64,000 nt of DNA from Taudactylus pleione (GCA_031769625.1 JAUIMM010000088.1:9987501-10051500), one strand, 5' to 3'. Positions 20,950-32,821 are shown, numbered from the stretch's first letter. Notes: a model not told the origin generated them from the letters alone. A program made the numbers and translations.

Positions 20950-21271
20950 AGCTGGGCATACACTGTGAGATTTCTCAGTGTATTAGCCCGACATCTGCGC
21001 TCTGCCCCAGGCGGAGGAGACATTTCCCAGTTCCTTCCATGGGAAGGAGCACAGGTAATGTCTGTCTGTCGGCTGCTGCTGGGTATACACTGCCCGATGC
21101 GGCCGAAAGTTTACCAGTAAATATCGCATCGGACAGGCATGCTGGACAATCCGGCATGCCCGACCGAGCAATATTTAACCCTCGGTCGCCCCCCCACGAG
21201 CTACAATTATCGGGGCAATCCGCGTATATCGGGCGGATCGCCCCAATAATTGTAGCGTGTATGGCCAGTTT
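20950..21271. mobile_element. Foldback element with long terminal stem
   Basis: Ends CTGGGCATACACTGTGAG and, as complement of the right end, CTGGCCATACACGCTACA. Inner stems include CGATGCGG...CATCG (about 21096-21131), GGCATGCTGGACAATCCGGCATGCC (about 21138-21161) and a long arm pair GCTACAATTATCGGGGCAATCCG / CGGATCGCCCCAATAATTGTAGC (21200-21260). A 3 or 8 bp duplication is not clear. No gene. Confidence 0.6.
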
Positions 21272-21691
21272 TGTTGCTGATTTTATTCTGAGTGCTGGGG
21301 GATTACTTTTTTTGTTTCTTGTATAGACTAACCCCTCCCTTACATGCACCTGAGTGATATTACTGAAGTGATTGAGCAGCTACCAACATGTATTGTGGTT
21401 ATACAGTTGAAAAACTATTCTGGGATTAGACATAACTATCTTTTTCAGCTTAAATCTTTGCTAACTTGATTTCCTTTTTTATGTGTTTTAGCACGTCTTG
21501 TAATTCCGTAATGAATATTGAGCCCCCCCCTAGTTTTTGTGCTTTACTCTTACCACCTCCCATACATTCTAATTTAATACCAATGAAAGACATTTATTCC
21601 AAGGAAATATGGTGCCGGAGCAAGATCAAAATTTTGTACAGCTCACCTTTTAGGTGTTAATGAAAAATGTCAATAAAATTCTCTGTATTGT

Positions 21692-21730
21692 ATTTTATTT
21701 TTTTTTACTCTTTTTTTTTTTTTTTTTCCC
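21692..21730. repeat. Poly(T) tract
   Basis: Nearly continuous T for about 38 bases. It could be the complement of a minus-strand retrotransposon tail, but no element body could be recognised next to it. Confidence 0.8.
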
Positions 21731-21895
21731 CACTTTTATGGGAAGGAAAGTTTCTGGGAAACGGAAAGCCAGAGGGGTATAGAGATATGAGCTTAGTAAA
21801 CATTGTGGCATTGTGTGCCAAAAACAAAACAAAAAACAAAGGGATAAAAATGTAAAAACTGACCGCGTGCACTTGAATAGGAAAGGCAACAGCTT

Positions 21896-21946
21896 GTATA
21901 TATATATATATAGATATATATATATATATATATATACACAGTATAT
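21896..21946. repeat. (TA)n microsatellite
   Basis: About 50 bases of TA dinucleotides with one GA interruption, followed by looser TATA-rich sequence to 21957. Confidence 0.9.
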
Positions 21947-22793
21947 AAATATATACTTTTTTGTGTTCGTTAGAGCAAGTGCCCCTATATGCCTGTATGC
22001 CTTAAGTCGACCACATGCAAGCTGATCCTACTGCTGATCGAGTGACAGGTTAAATGTCAGATTTGGTCACACACGTGTGTCTAATGTGTTACAGTCTGAT
22101 CACTTATCCACAGATACAGCTGAATAGCAGACAGGGCATATTTACAAACAAGCCTGTTAATCATCCATTTGACTTAAAGCAAATGAGTATAGGGCAACAC
22201 ACTTGTTTTAAGGCAAAATGCAAACAAAAAGCAACACGTGAGTGACCTGAATTATATACATCCTGATCTATATGCAGGTTTTTTTTAAGTTTTATAAACA
22301 GTAATTATCTTTCCCATCTTTAAGAGATCCAGCGGGCCACAATGGAGCTGAAAGGTAAGCAGGAGTCATCTGTGATATCTCATACGTTATCTTTATCATG
22401 AATAGCTCTGACACATAATTTACACAAACGTAGGCAAATATGTTAATTTTCACCTGCTTTTGTAGAAATTAAGTTATTATGAATGGACCCCTAAATCACT
22501 AACTGGCATATTTATCAATATCAATATTATTTTTAATAAAATAATGTGAAAACAAGTGTTTTCACACCCTTTTCACATTATTTTAGTATAATTTAATTGT
22601 ATTAAAGGGCCCAATTCGCATTCTTGTAGTAAGCAGATTGCATTTCCCATACTTGTAGTGGAAAATGCGATCTGTTTCAGATTTACTAAAAGAAATTGTG
22701 AAAAAATACTGGGAGGGAGCCCTGTGGTAATAACGCTATCCGGTAGATGGTGTTATGCAGGGTTCCCCCTCGTTTCTAGTACTCCACCTCAGC

Positions 22794-23783
22794 CATGGTT
22801 GGCTACCTTCCCGATTTTAGCGGGAGGCTCCCGATTTCTAGTGAAGCCTCCCGCTGCCCCGCAAAGTGTTCATTAACTCCTGGTTTCTTCAAAACATCGG
22901 ACTGCGCATGCGCGAGTCCGGAATGCTGGGGGCGGGGTCTGCGGGGGGACTTCACGTCAGGTGACGTCATGTTATTGAAGTCGGCCACCGCGGGGTAGTG
23001 GGTAGCGGTGGCCGGGTTGTCAGCAGTGCACACATAGTGTGCTTGTCCGTGGTTTCATCAGCGGCCCCCGCTGCAGTGATCGGGTGTCGGGCAGCAGTCA
23101 GTTGTGTGTGGTGACCTTTACTCCCCCACAGTGGCCGTCTCCAAAGTAAGGCTACTGCGTCATGTATATAATATATAGTCCATGTTGGCTGGGTGCTGAG
23201 TGTCACAGGCATACAGAATTGCACTCTGGAAGTGCACTCACTGACAGCCAATAAATGGATGGCTGTCAGTGAGTGCCCTTTCAGAGTGCAGTTCTGTATG
23301 CCTGTGACCGGATGTTTGTGTGTCAACATCAACAACTAAATCTAGAAACCTCTATCGTACAATATAAATCACAGTTAGGTTAAGTCCAGTAAGGTTTTAA
23401 TATAACATTAATATAACATTCGCACTAAGCTATCACTAAGAATTTACATGCATGTAGTTTGTGGAGAGTGCACTGTCAGTGAGTGTACTTTCAGGGGCGT
23501 ATTCATCACCAAATGTAAGGAAACTGCATTATATATATATAAATATATAGTCCATGGCGGCTGGGTGCTGAGCATCACAGGCATATATCCTAGATACATT
23601 CACACATATACAGTTTATATTTATTTATTTTTTCTATATCCTGAGTGACAATAGACACACCCATAGTTGGAGCTAAACAATCCCTTTGGGCGGAACATGA
23701 CACGCCCCCTCAGTTGCGTCACGGCACATTCTGCTACCACCTACAATCTCCCTGAAACTAGTTTTCAAAAGTAGGCAAGTATA
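22794..23783. mobile_element. CATACTTGCC-family hAT element, long copy (990 bp)
   Basis: The left end (CATGGTTGGCTACCTTCCCG) is a diverged form of the family's CATACTTGCCTACTCTCCCG; the right end is GTAGGCAAGTATA. The 8 bp duplication ACCTCAGC is exact at 22786-22793 and 23784-23791. This copy is about three times longer than the other family members in the window. It carries a 107 bp hairpin at 23202-23308 and duplicated TATATA-rich segments (about 23163 and 23530, each followed by 'agtccatg.tggctgggtgctgag'). No transposase ORF. Confidence 0.85.
23202..23308. repeat. 107 bp hairpin with 48 bp arms
   Basis: Arms starting GTCACAGGCATACAGAA pair with the complement at 23261-23308 with only three mismatches in 48; the loop is about 11 bases. 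The size and near-perfect pairing resemble a small-RNA precursor, but it may equally be a foldback insertion within the hAT element. Confidence 0.85.
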
Positions 23784-23791
23784 ACCTCAGC

Positions 23792-26183
23792 CTTCCCTGT
23801 CTGCTGACAGGAAAGGCAAAGTCCAGAGCAGGCTTCTGTAATCAGCCATGTGTGTCTGATAGACCACTGGCTGATTACAAAGAAAAAAAAATTAGAATAA
23901 AAAATTAATAATAATAACATCTGCACCGGGGACTTAATGTTGGGATCCTCATCCATAACCCTGGTCAGTTGCTCTGTGCTGTAAACTGATATGCTGGTTC
24001 ACAGCACAGAGAAGCTGAATGGGGTCACAGAGCAGGAGCCCGGTGCTGCATTCGGGAGTACCGGAGGAGATGACTTGATCACGATCATTGTGCAGGTGTT
24101 AGCTAAAAGGGGGGATCACACAGGGGGGGAAGGTGAGGGTTGTAGCCGGCGTTGCATGTATGGTCACACTCTCAAGGTATTTTTTGCAAAAAATACCCTG
24201 AGAAGTACAAAGAGATGATTCACAGGTACAGAGCTTTCTCATAATATTTGATACATTTGATGTATTCAAATATTGCATTGTGAATTTGGGCAATATTATC
24301 ACATCTGAGATGAGGATTATGATAAATATGCCCCTAAGGGGCATATTATTTCCCTATTGATTGACAGCCAGGCCGCTCACAGCCAATCAGTGTCCGCTTA
24401 CTCTAGAGCGGCCTCTGATTGGCTGGAGGCCCGGCAAGTGACATTACCCATGAGGTTTCTGTAATTTTCTGGGATGAGATGTATGTGCAATGTCTGAAAT
24501 GGTCAGGGTAAGTAGGTTTGTTATTTTGTATGTACTACTGGAGAAGAGGACAGAACAGGACCAGGAGGTAGATGAGTATTTTTTTTAGGAATAATCGTGG
24601 ATTTCTACTGGAGAAGGGGACCGATCACCGGGGACAAGGTGGGTATAGTATGTGTGTGTTTGGGTGTAATAAACATATGCTTTGCATGGTGTGTGTGTCA
24701 TGTAATTTTTTTACTATTTTTTTTTACAGTGGGGTACCACTGCCTGCCGCCTGCACTAGTTCCACAAGTGCCAAAGTACAGGCATGCTGGGATGTGTTGT
24801 CCCACTGTAAAAAACAATAGGACCCATTAAATTTAATCACTACTTCCCCTGCACCCACCGGCCAGGGGTGCAGGGAAGAGCCCCAGGCTTCAGCTCAGAA
24901 CTGGGGTTCTTCACCTTCACTGGGATCCTCGACCTGGGCTGACTAGTTTGTGGTGTTAATGCTTTGGCCAGGGGACCTGTCTATGGAAAGTGCCTGCAAG
25001 TTTGACCGTTGGTGTATTTATTTCTATTTGTGTTTTCATCCATGTTCTGAGAATTTCATGAGTTTCATGATTTCTCACCCGAGTTTGACTTTAGTAAATT
25101 TGCAAGTGGTATTTTGGCCAAACACACCCGTGATTGACTTCACGACCAGATAAATTTACACCTAAGTGTTAATATCATTATCTTTTAACATTGCAACCAC
25201 TAGTTTTTAAGTGACATAAATCTGTATTTATGTCACAACAGAAATAGTCTTAACTTTCTGTATGTTTACGCAGCAAAGTGCTTCTACATTGTAGCACCTT
25301 GCATATGTGTTATAGGGGGAAAATAAAGCTTTTGTTTATTAAGAATATTGCGACACAGCAGCCTTCCAGTCAACCTCCTCCCAGATTCCTCGCCTGCTGT
25401 GTATGTATGTGTGTGTGTGTGTTTGTGCGTGCATTGCTCACACTCTCCATTACATTACCTCACAGTTTCCAATGTCACTGAGAACATACTGTAACTATGG
25501 CAATCCAGCTCAAATTAAAAAAATATTTAATTACGAGAAACTATTTTGTACTAATGTCAGAGCCATTCTAAAGCTCAGCTGTCACGTCTGATCGAGAGGC
25601 GGGTGGAGAACACGCCATGCTGGCACTCCGGAGAAATCCTCGCCAACAAAAAGGGGGATCAAAACATCTTTGTTGCAAATATTTGCTACTAAGGCAGCAA
25701 GTGCCACTTGGATGGAACTTAAAATTGCCTCTTTTATAAGCAATGATTGCAAGATGCGTATGCAATATACATAGCTGAATGCCAGGCTAACAGTTGTTTG
25801 GAGTATTTAAAACATTGTCAAAATGTGAAGTAATAACATTTTAGTTGTTCCCCCTCCTTATACACCTCATTTAGAAAATATTGTCTATAACTGCTGCTGC
25901 CAAAAAATTAGCATGGATAATCTAAAGCCCCTAAGACTAAAATGAAATCAATCCTTGGTCTATGCCAGAGCCATTTAAAGCATAATTCCACCCAAAATAA
26001 CACATTTTATTTAAGGAGGTATATGGTGCCTTCAAACAAAGTGCAAAGTTTTCTTTTCTAGCTCTCAGTGGATCCGTTGATGCTCTGGAGAGGCCTTATT
26101 GGCTTTATCAAAGACCCTTCCCAGTGAGCTTCTCATTTCCATGAAAAGGAAATCCACAGGTCTAGTGGTATCTGGATCACTTA
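23792..26183. other. No recognisable gene
   Basis: About 2.4 kb of intergenic DNA. A hairpin lies at about 23837-23878 (GTAATCAGCCA/TGGCTGATTAC). A GCCCCTAAGGGGC palindrome lies at 24330-24342, where element ends may meet, and a (TG)n run at about 25405-25425. Short frames at 23991, 24572 and 24950 show no family features. Confidence 0.5.
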
Positions 26184-26710
26184 GGGGCCTATTTATCAAG
26201 TAATATTTGCAGGATATTCCTCGATACAGACGTGCAGGATATTCCTCGAAACAGACTTTTTGGGGGGATTCCCATAAATATTAAGAATCCTCAGAATGTA
26301 TGAAGGAGACACCACAGTAGGTATCTGTTGCAGTCCCTCCATTAGATTTCATTCCAGAGCTTGGCCCAGATAGGATAACACTATCTCCTGATGGCATTAT
26401 CCTATAGTAGCCTATGGGTTACTATTCGCAAAAATTTATGGGAGAGAGTTCCTCTGGAACACTCCCGGCAATGTCCGCTGCACATGCACGGCCTGCTGAC
26501 TGAACATGCTAAGAACGTCCCTGGCTCACAATATAGAAGTGAAATTATTGCTTTTGCGCTCATTTCACTTCTTTACACATGGCCGCGACCTCTCCCTGCA
26601 TGTGATTTTTAGCAACATTGGGCAAATATGAATTTCTTATTGCCACGAATAGCAGCGATAAATAAATCTAGTTATTAGGTCTGAAACCCAATAATTAGTA
26701 AATATGCCCC
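26184..26710. mobile_element. Short inverted-repeat element, TTA duplication
   Basis: Left end GGGGCCTATTTATCAAGTAAT; complement of the right end GGGGCATATTTACTAATTAT; TTA on both sides (26181-26183, 26711-26713). Length 527 bp, no coding capacity. The 3 bp TSD fits PIF/Harbinger-type mobilisation. Confidence 0.75.
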
Positions 26711-27190
26711 TTAGTAGCTTACACATAAGCTGCTATGCAATCAAGGTTGCACTTGATCTAATAGTGTTAAATAGGCCACAAGTGTGTAGAGGTGCTGGGC
26801 AATTGTGTCTGCTTTCACCTTTAATTTTTCATCTAGAGCTGGATCTATTAATACGTACAGTCCAATATTGGTCACTATTACATAGGGCCCTCAATTGTGG
26901 TCACAAACTTAAACTTTTAGCTTTTGCAGACGATCTGCTTTTTATTTCAAACCCAGAGACCAGCTTAGTACCTTCATTCGACAAATTAACACAATTTGGT
27001 CATATTTCTGGATTCACAATACATTTTTCCAAATCTACGGCAATGGCACTAGGTAATAGGCCTTTCAAGCATATACGATAACTGGGAGGATTTGCGATGG
27101 GCATCATTTAGTATATCTTAGTATATACTAATAGTATATATTTAGTATACCTTACTTGGGTATACAGTTATCAAGAAATATTCACAACTT

Positions 27191-27498
27191 AGGCCTGGAA
27201 ACACACTTAGCAACCCGCTAATGCGATGCTTGATGGTGTTGATAAACAATATATCGGGCGGGCGGTACACACTGCACAATCCGGTGAATGCCCACTCGAT
27301 ATATCATTCACCAGCACCATTGACCTTGCTGGCATCCGCAGCTAGGTCGCTCCATCAGCCATGCATGCAGGCCGATGGAACAACCCCGATGAACGACCCA
27401 TGGGAGTGTGCATAATGGGTACACACCTGACAATGTGCCCGATATGTCACCCCGATCCACTGGATCAGAAACATATTGTTAAGTGTGTTCTCAGCTTT
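27191..27498. mobile_element. MITE-like insertion in L1c
   Basis: Ends AGGCCTGGAAACACACTTAGCAA and, as complement of the right end, AAAGCTGAGAACACACTTAACAA. It interrupts the L1c reading frame just after the FADD region. Inner palindromes include GATATATCG-type stems (27250-27307). Limits are approximate and no clean duplication was found. Confidence 0.5.
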
Positions 27499-28436
27499 AT
27501 ACCCTTTGACCATTACTTCTATAATAATATAAAATTCTTGCGAAAATGGATGGTTGGCAACAAAATGGATGGTTGGCAACATTTTCAACTTCCATACTTG
27601 GTTAGGGCCAATTTTTCCGAAACTTGTACCCATTGCAAGTCCACCCTATTCTTCTTACCTTGACAGATTAAGAAAAAAAGATAACGGGCGCATTCCAAAA
27701 ATTTATTTGGAACAATAAAAAAAACAAAATGAATCTTGGAAATCCTCAGCGAACAATGGAGGAAGAGGGAATTAATTTTCCTAACGTTCTGTCTTACAGT
27801 TATGCAGCGATCTGCAGATATTTCATCCCGCCGCCTCTGCTTGATAACCCACTCCTGATGTCAGCGTGGCTAACATGGCACTCTATTCGCAATAAATGTA
27901 AACTTCATGCTTGTTACGCCTTACATCTCCCTCTGCAGGGTAATAATAATTATGAAAATGGATTTGCTGCGCATCCATTTAGAATGTGGGAGTCTCAGGG
28001 TTTACGCAAGGTCAGACACCTTACTAGTACTACACACACACGCCACCTGACGTTCGCACAGGCACACACTAGTTATGACTTTCTTCAGATTTGTGACCAA
28101 GCATTCTTACAGACGCAACATTATACTAGTTAAGTTATAGATTTCCTGTCTCCCCTGGATTGGTACAATCAATTGAATGCTTCTATTCTGTCCGCTGGAT
28201 ATTTAGGTAAAGTTAAAGCTAATTTGTATTGTATTTATTTTACAGGAACATTCTATCTAACAGAAGCCGATATCCTGCGCACTCTTCAATATTCCCTCCG
28301 AACGATTTCTGCCACCACTTATAGAGAAATGTTCTATAGACTGTCAGGCTGGGATTTGTGAGTGAACTTGGACTAGGAGTTGCCACGGGAGTGGGACTAG
28401 AGAGGCTGCGTTGAATACTAGGAGGCTTGATATAAC

Positions 28437-28750
28437 CATACTTACCGACTTTCTGGCAGCCCCCTCTGGATGAAGTTGCGGAGCGAGGGCATGTCTGCGT
28501 GATCACGTCAACGTGGCCCCACCCCCTGCTTTATGATGCCGATATTACCAACATTACGAAGCAGGGGGTGGAGCTATAATTCTGCAATTCAGCGCAAATC
28601 ACTTAATCGCCCCCCTAACTGCTCACTTTCACGTGCAGGCATGGGGGGTCGGCACAGAATGTGGGCAACTTGCCTACTTTTGCAGGGTGCCGGGAGCAGA
28701 ACTCGATTTTCGGGAGGCTCCCAATAGTCCCGGGAGAGTAGGCAAGTATG
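28437..28750. mobile_element. CATACTTGCC-family hAT MITE (314 bp)
   Basis: Left end CATACTTACCGACTTTCTGG; complement of the right end CATACTTGCCTACTCTCCCG. It is flanked by an exact 8 bp duplication GATATAAC at 28429-28436 and 28751-28758. No coding capacity. It lies inside the putative solo LTR, so it is the youngest of three nested layers (L1c, LTR, MITE). Confidence 0.93.
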
Positions 28751-28849
28751 GATATAACTCCTCTTCATACAGGATGAGACTACGAGTAAGTAATAAAGCT
28801 GGGTAGGCTAGATAGCGAAACTAAACCAGCTACACAGGATTTCTGGGTT

Positions 28850-29035
28850 GTGGAGCAGAACCAGCTATTACAGGATTGTTGCGATGCAGAGCAATTCCAG
28901 CTATTACAGGATTGCAGGGATGCAGAGCAGAACCAGCTATTACAGGATTGCTGGGATGCGGAGCAGAACCAGCTATTGCAGGAACGCTGGGATGAGCAGA
29001 ACCAGCTATTGCAGGAATGCTGGGATGAACCAGGG
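28850..29035 (+). repeat. 36 bp minisatellite encoding a 12-residue repeat
   Basis: Five to six copies of a unit like GAGCAGAACCAGCTATTACA plus 16 bases; because 36 is a multiple of three, one frame reads AEQNQLLQDCWD repeatedly and a second frame is open too. The last units are shortened by 6 bp. I take it as a non-coding minisatellite because no start, splice or domain context is present. Confidence 0.75.
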
Positions 29036-29771
29036 AGTGCTGGAGATGGTTACTGCACTGAAGTCACTGAGTAGAACTCTTACTGTGGTGACTTCCAGGA
29101 GAGACAGCAGCAGGTCTGTGGACAACAAAACACTGGCAATTAGTGAGTGCTCAGGGAGCTTCCTTTATACCCCTGGCTGTTCATGGATTGGAACGTGGAG
29201 TCAGGTGATGGCAGATTGGGATTCCATTGGCTGTGAGCATGTCACCTGAATGGAAACAACATGGCTGCTCCCATCTCTGATTTTTGGAGGGTACTCAGGC
29301 GTAGAGCACACTGTGGACATGCAAAGAGAATGGTAAGCACTAAAGGACTGGGAACAATACATCCTCATGATCTTTCCAGTTTTAGATCCAGCATAGCAGC
29401 TGGATTGCAACACTGTGCTCGTAATCAGGAGCATGCAGATCTCACAGACAGAGAAGCTCACAGGTGCACAATCAATCCAGAAGGGGAATCTAGCAACTAG
29501 CAACACAGGTACATGCTGCAGCCTGCAGATGAACAGATCTCCTAGGCAAATCTAGATATCCTAACCTGTGGAGCAGGTGGCAGAGGTAAGTCACAGGACA
29601 AATTAGTGAGATATGAGGGAATAGAGGCTACCTCTCCCCCAAACGTTGCCACCTTATTGGCATTGCAAATTCTTCAGCATGTCTGAAGTGTGCCCAGCCA
29701 GGAGCATCCTTATACCATTGCCTATGGGACTGTGATGTTATTAAGAAAAACAATTAGCGTCAGTTGACTTA

Positions 29772-30346
29772 GGACCTCATTCAGAGTCTCTCGCTAGATG
29801 CGATCGCTCGCCCCCAGCGTATGCAAATTTGTCAAAGTGACACTACAGGAGCGATCGCTCACCAAGGCATAAGCACGTCCACCATGTCTTAGCGAGCGGC
29901 CAGCGTACGCCCAATCGCACAGGCAGAGCCGCCCACCAGCACACGTCATCTCCAGGAAGTGTATTAAAAAAACATTGGTACATCGAGGACAATTGGAAGC
30001 GATCGCAGCGCTTGTGGTTGCCTTACCCTACCGCAGGACTTCAGTGTAAAAAACAGGCATGTGAAGTGTACTATGACGCTGCATGTTAATTTTGCACGGC
30101 CCTCTAAAACGGCATTGAAACACTCAGACACGCCTGCGTTCGCACCTCCACTCACCCGTTATTAGTGTCCTGCCCCTGTTACCACCCACAAACGGCCTCT
30201 CCTGTCACTCATTTCACTGAGCGAGCTGCCTGCAATTGCACACAGTAGTTCGCGCGCGCGCAGAGCGAAGCATGCGCATGTACGTACGCAAACCATTGGG
30301 CCGCTTGTGAGCGCACAGCGCTAGCTAAAGACTCTGAATGAGGTCC
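29772..30346. mobile_element. Short inverted-repeat element (GGACCTCATTCAGAG ends)
   Basis: A perfect 17 bp terminal inverted repeat (GGACCTCATTCAGAGTC) and TTA on both sides (29769-29771, 30347-30349). Length 575 bp. Its left interior (CGCTCGCTAGATGCGATCGC) is shared with the element at 34058, so the two are subfamily members. Confidence 0.88.
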
Positions 30347-30349
30347 TTA

Positions 30350-31052
30350 GTCAATTACATTCCATTGACTCTGAAGTGGGTGGTATTGGGACATATCCCG
30401 TGATCTAGTAGAGTTTCCGTGGGCTGCAAAAAGTTATTATTAATTCTTTTAACTGTGGCTAAAAAATGGATTCTCCAACGATGAAACTATTTTATGTTTT
30501 CAGCATAGATTGGGTTGTGTCTTCCCTTCACAAGACCCACAAAAAAAAAACAGAACAATTTACAGCACTGCTTTAAAGCAAAAATATGGTATGAAACCAG
30601 ATTACTCATACAAGACCCCCCAATTATCTTCACTTGATGGGTAATGGTGGCATTGGGCCCGGGCATGTGTGACTCACCCTTCATCTCCCTTTAATCTTCC
30701 CCCTTGTTCTCATTTTTCCCCCTCCACCTTTCCTCTTTTTTTCGTTCTATTCCTTTTATTTATACTGAAATTATTATTTTATCTCAATGTTTACATTAGA
30801 AATGAAAAAGAAAAGATATAAAGCTGCTTTTTGTATTTTTATATATAACTGTGATCTACAGTAGAATATTATCTGATAATTCTGATGTGGCATGATGACA
30901 TCATGTATCTGTGCATCTGATGGTGCCAATTGCCATGAAGACTGATAGACCTGTATTGTGGTGGTGTCTCTTTTTCCACAACATGTTATGGTATAAATCT
31001 GTATTTTTGAATGTGTGGTGTTATCTTTTGTATCTTCTAATGCCACATCCAA
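30350..31052. other. No recognisable gene
   Basis: About 700 AT-rich bases with a CT-rich run at 30690-30760. The minus frame at 30774-31052 shows no family features. Confidence 0.5.
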
Positions 31053-31302
31053 TTGGTAACTAGGGATGTGCGCCAGACCATTTTTGCCAGATTTGGATTT
31101 GGTTCTACAGTAATTTGTCGTCCGGATTTGGATTTGACAAACTGCAGTGACTGGCTTTGGATTTGGATTTTTTACAAAAATTGACCAAAATAGCTAAAAT
31201 CACCTAAATTGGGCTTTTTTTTCTTCCAAGAGTATTATTAACCTCGATAACATTAATGTCCAGTCATTTACAGTCAATTTAGACCACCTCACAGCTTATA
31301 AT

Positions 31303-31615
31303 CATACTAGCCTACCTTGAAAGTTCTCTTCCCGGGAGAAGCCCGGGTAAGAGAAGCAGAGGGTGGCGATGTGGTAAAATTGCAGCGAATTTACATAGGG
31401 GGTGGGGCCAAATGACGTGATTCATGCAGAAACACGTCATTAAGCCCCACCACCTAAATGGAGACCCGCGATCGTCGTGGGAATTCTCCTCATTCTGCCC
31501 ACTTCACTAGGAAGTGGGCAAAATGCGGGAGAATTGCCTACCCTTCCCGGGGGTGCGGGTGGTTACCCAAAAAATCAGGCGCATCCAGCGAAAACCCGGA
31601 GGGTAGGCATGTATG
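31303..31615. mobile_element. CATACTTGCC-family hAT MITE (313 bp)
   Basis: Left end CATACTAGCCTACCTTGAAA; right end GGAGGGTAGGCATGTATG. It carries an exact 8 bp duplication CTTATAAT at 31295-31302 and 31616-31623, and is inserted in the larger hAT element about 240 bp from its left end. Confidence 0.93.
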
Positions 31616-31959
31616 CTTATAATATTGTTTTCACCATTATTGGCCAAGGGTTACAGTGAGCTGACTGGTTACTTAGCGACAGAGCAGCGGCGCAGCGGCA
31701 CAGACACCACAGTCTAAAACACATCTATGAAACATTGCCACACAGCAGTGACAGAAATGAAAGGTAGTGCAAGATGGAATGGCCCGTAGGCCCTCCCACC
31801 CACCCAGTGGGGTAAGGCCAGCAGAGTCACAGTACTTGTTTACATAGTGGGGTATGGCCCAAGGAGTCACAGTGCACAATCTTATTCATATTACACTGCA
31901 CGTAGTGCCCTTGATTCACATTATACCATAAAGTAGTGTCTCTTATTTATGTTACGACT

Positions 31960-32360
31960 CACAGTAGTGCCCCTTTTACACAATGCCCACAGTAGTGACC
32001 CTTTTACACAATGCCCACAGTAGTGACCCTTATACACAAAGCCCACAGTAGTAATGCCCCTTATACAATGCCCACAGTAGTAGTGCACCTTATACAATGC
32101 CTACAGCAATAGTGTCCCTTACACAATGCCCTCAATAGTAGTGCCCCCTATGCAGTGCCCTCAGTAGTATGCCCCCAGTAGTATGCCCCCATTAGTAGTA
32201 TGCCCCAAGTAGTATGCGCCCATTAGTAGTGCCCCCAGTAGTATTCCCCCAGTAGTAGTGTCCTTAGTAGTATACCCCAGTAGTATGCCCCCATTAATAA
32301 TGCCCCCAGTAGTATGTCCCCAGTAATAGTGTCCCTAGTAGTAGGCCCCCAGTAGTATGC
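31960..32360. repeat. Degenerate CAGTAGTGCCCC minisatellite
   Basis: Irregular 10-28 bp repeats of CAGTAGTrtGCCCC and TTATACAATGCCCA words. It is the internal variable array of the hAT element; unit length changes from about 28 bp on the left to 10-13 bp on the right. Confidence 0.8.
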
Positions 32361-32821
32361 CCCCACACAAAGAAAGAAAAAAAAATAAACTTACCAGAAT
32401 CCCCGCTCCTGCTGTGACCACAGCCGTCCGCTCCTCTATGCACTATGCACTATGTCATGACATCTCTCCCATCACCCACAGTGGGGTGAGCTGGAAGGCG
32501 GACCTCATGAGTGAGCTCCAGCCGGCTCCCTCCATGGACGCAGCAGCCAATGAGAGTCTGTCTGACTCTCATTGGCTGCTATAACAAACACACAGCCACC
32601 GCTGGCTGCTGTGTGCTTGCTTCTGTGTAGGGCAGACCGCTATCACTGCGGTCTGCCCTACACTAGTGGGGCCTTGACGTTGGATTCTCTCGCGAGGATC
32701 CGACGTCAGGAGGCCCCGTTCGGCCTCGAAGTGGGATCCAAGTTAGACGGGGAACACCTGAACGACGTTCGGTGGGACTCGGATCCCCACAGAATCCGAT
32801 ACGCTCATCTCTAATTGTAAC

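Larger units (their letters stand above)
21272..22785. other. Non-coding, with simple repeats
   Basis: About 1.5 kb without a recognisable gene. It contains the poly(T) and (TA)n tracts listed separately. Phrases like 'atttatcaatatcaatatt' near 22512 recall MITE termini seen elsewhere, but no complete element could be delimited. Confidence 0.5.
28358..29595 (+). mobile_element. Possible solo LTR inserted in L1c
   Basis: Starts TGTGAGTGAAC and ends GTAAGTCACA, so the termini are TGTGA...TCACA. It splits the L1c ORF2. The candidate 5 bp flanks (GGATT, GGACA) match only partly. It contains a CATACTTGCC-family MITE and a 36 bp minisatellite; without the MITE it is about 0.9 kb. The minisatellite-in-LTR layout recalls the Gypsy LTR at 1184-2830. 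Confidence 0.4.
26717..29760 (+). pseudogene. Third L1 (L1c): decayed ORF2 fragment
   Basis: Three separated blocks of one L1-type ORF2. Block 1 (about 26790-27080): RT palm with LSPLIFHLELDLLIR, then LLAFADDLLFISNPET, holding the catalytic FADD. Block 2 (27680-28350): downstream ORF2 (FQKFIWNNKK, then PFRMWESQGLRKV, then YREMFYRLSGWDL). Block 3 (29640-29755): the C-terminal Cys region CLKCAQPGASLYHCLWDC. Blocks are separated by a MITE (27191-27498) and an LTR-like insertion (28358-29595). The endonuclease and the first half of RT are missing, so it was probably 5' truncated on insertion. Several stops make it non-functional. Confidence 0.75.
31061..32813. mobile_element. Non-autonomous hAT element with nested MITE
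   Basis: Left end TAGGGATGTGCG; complement of the right end TAGAGATGAGCG; flanks TTGGTAAC and ATTGTAAC match at 6 of 8 positions. The interior has GTGCAAGATGGAATgGcCC and GGGCCCTCCCACCCACCC-like blocks shared with the hAT at 59444, then a degenerate minisatellite, then an inverted repeat around CTCTCATTGGCTGCT (32527-32580). No transposase remains, so mobility would need an enzyme supplied in trans. Confidence 0.82.
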
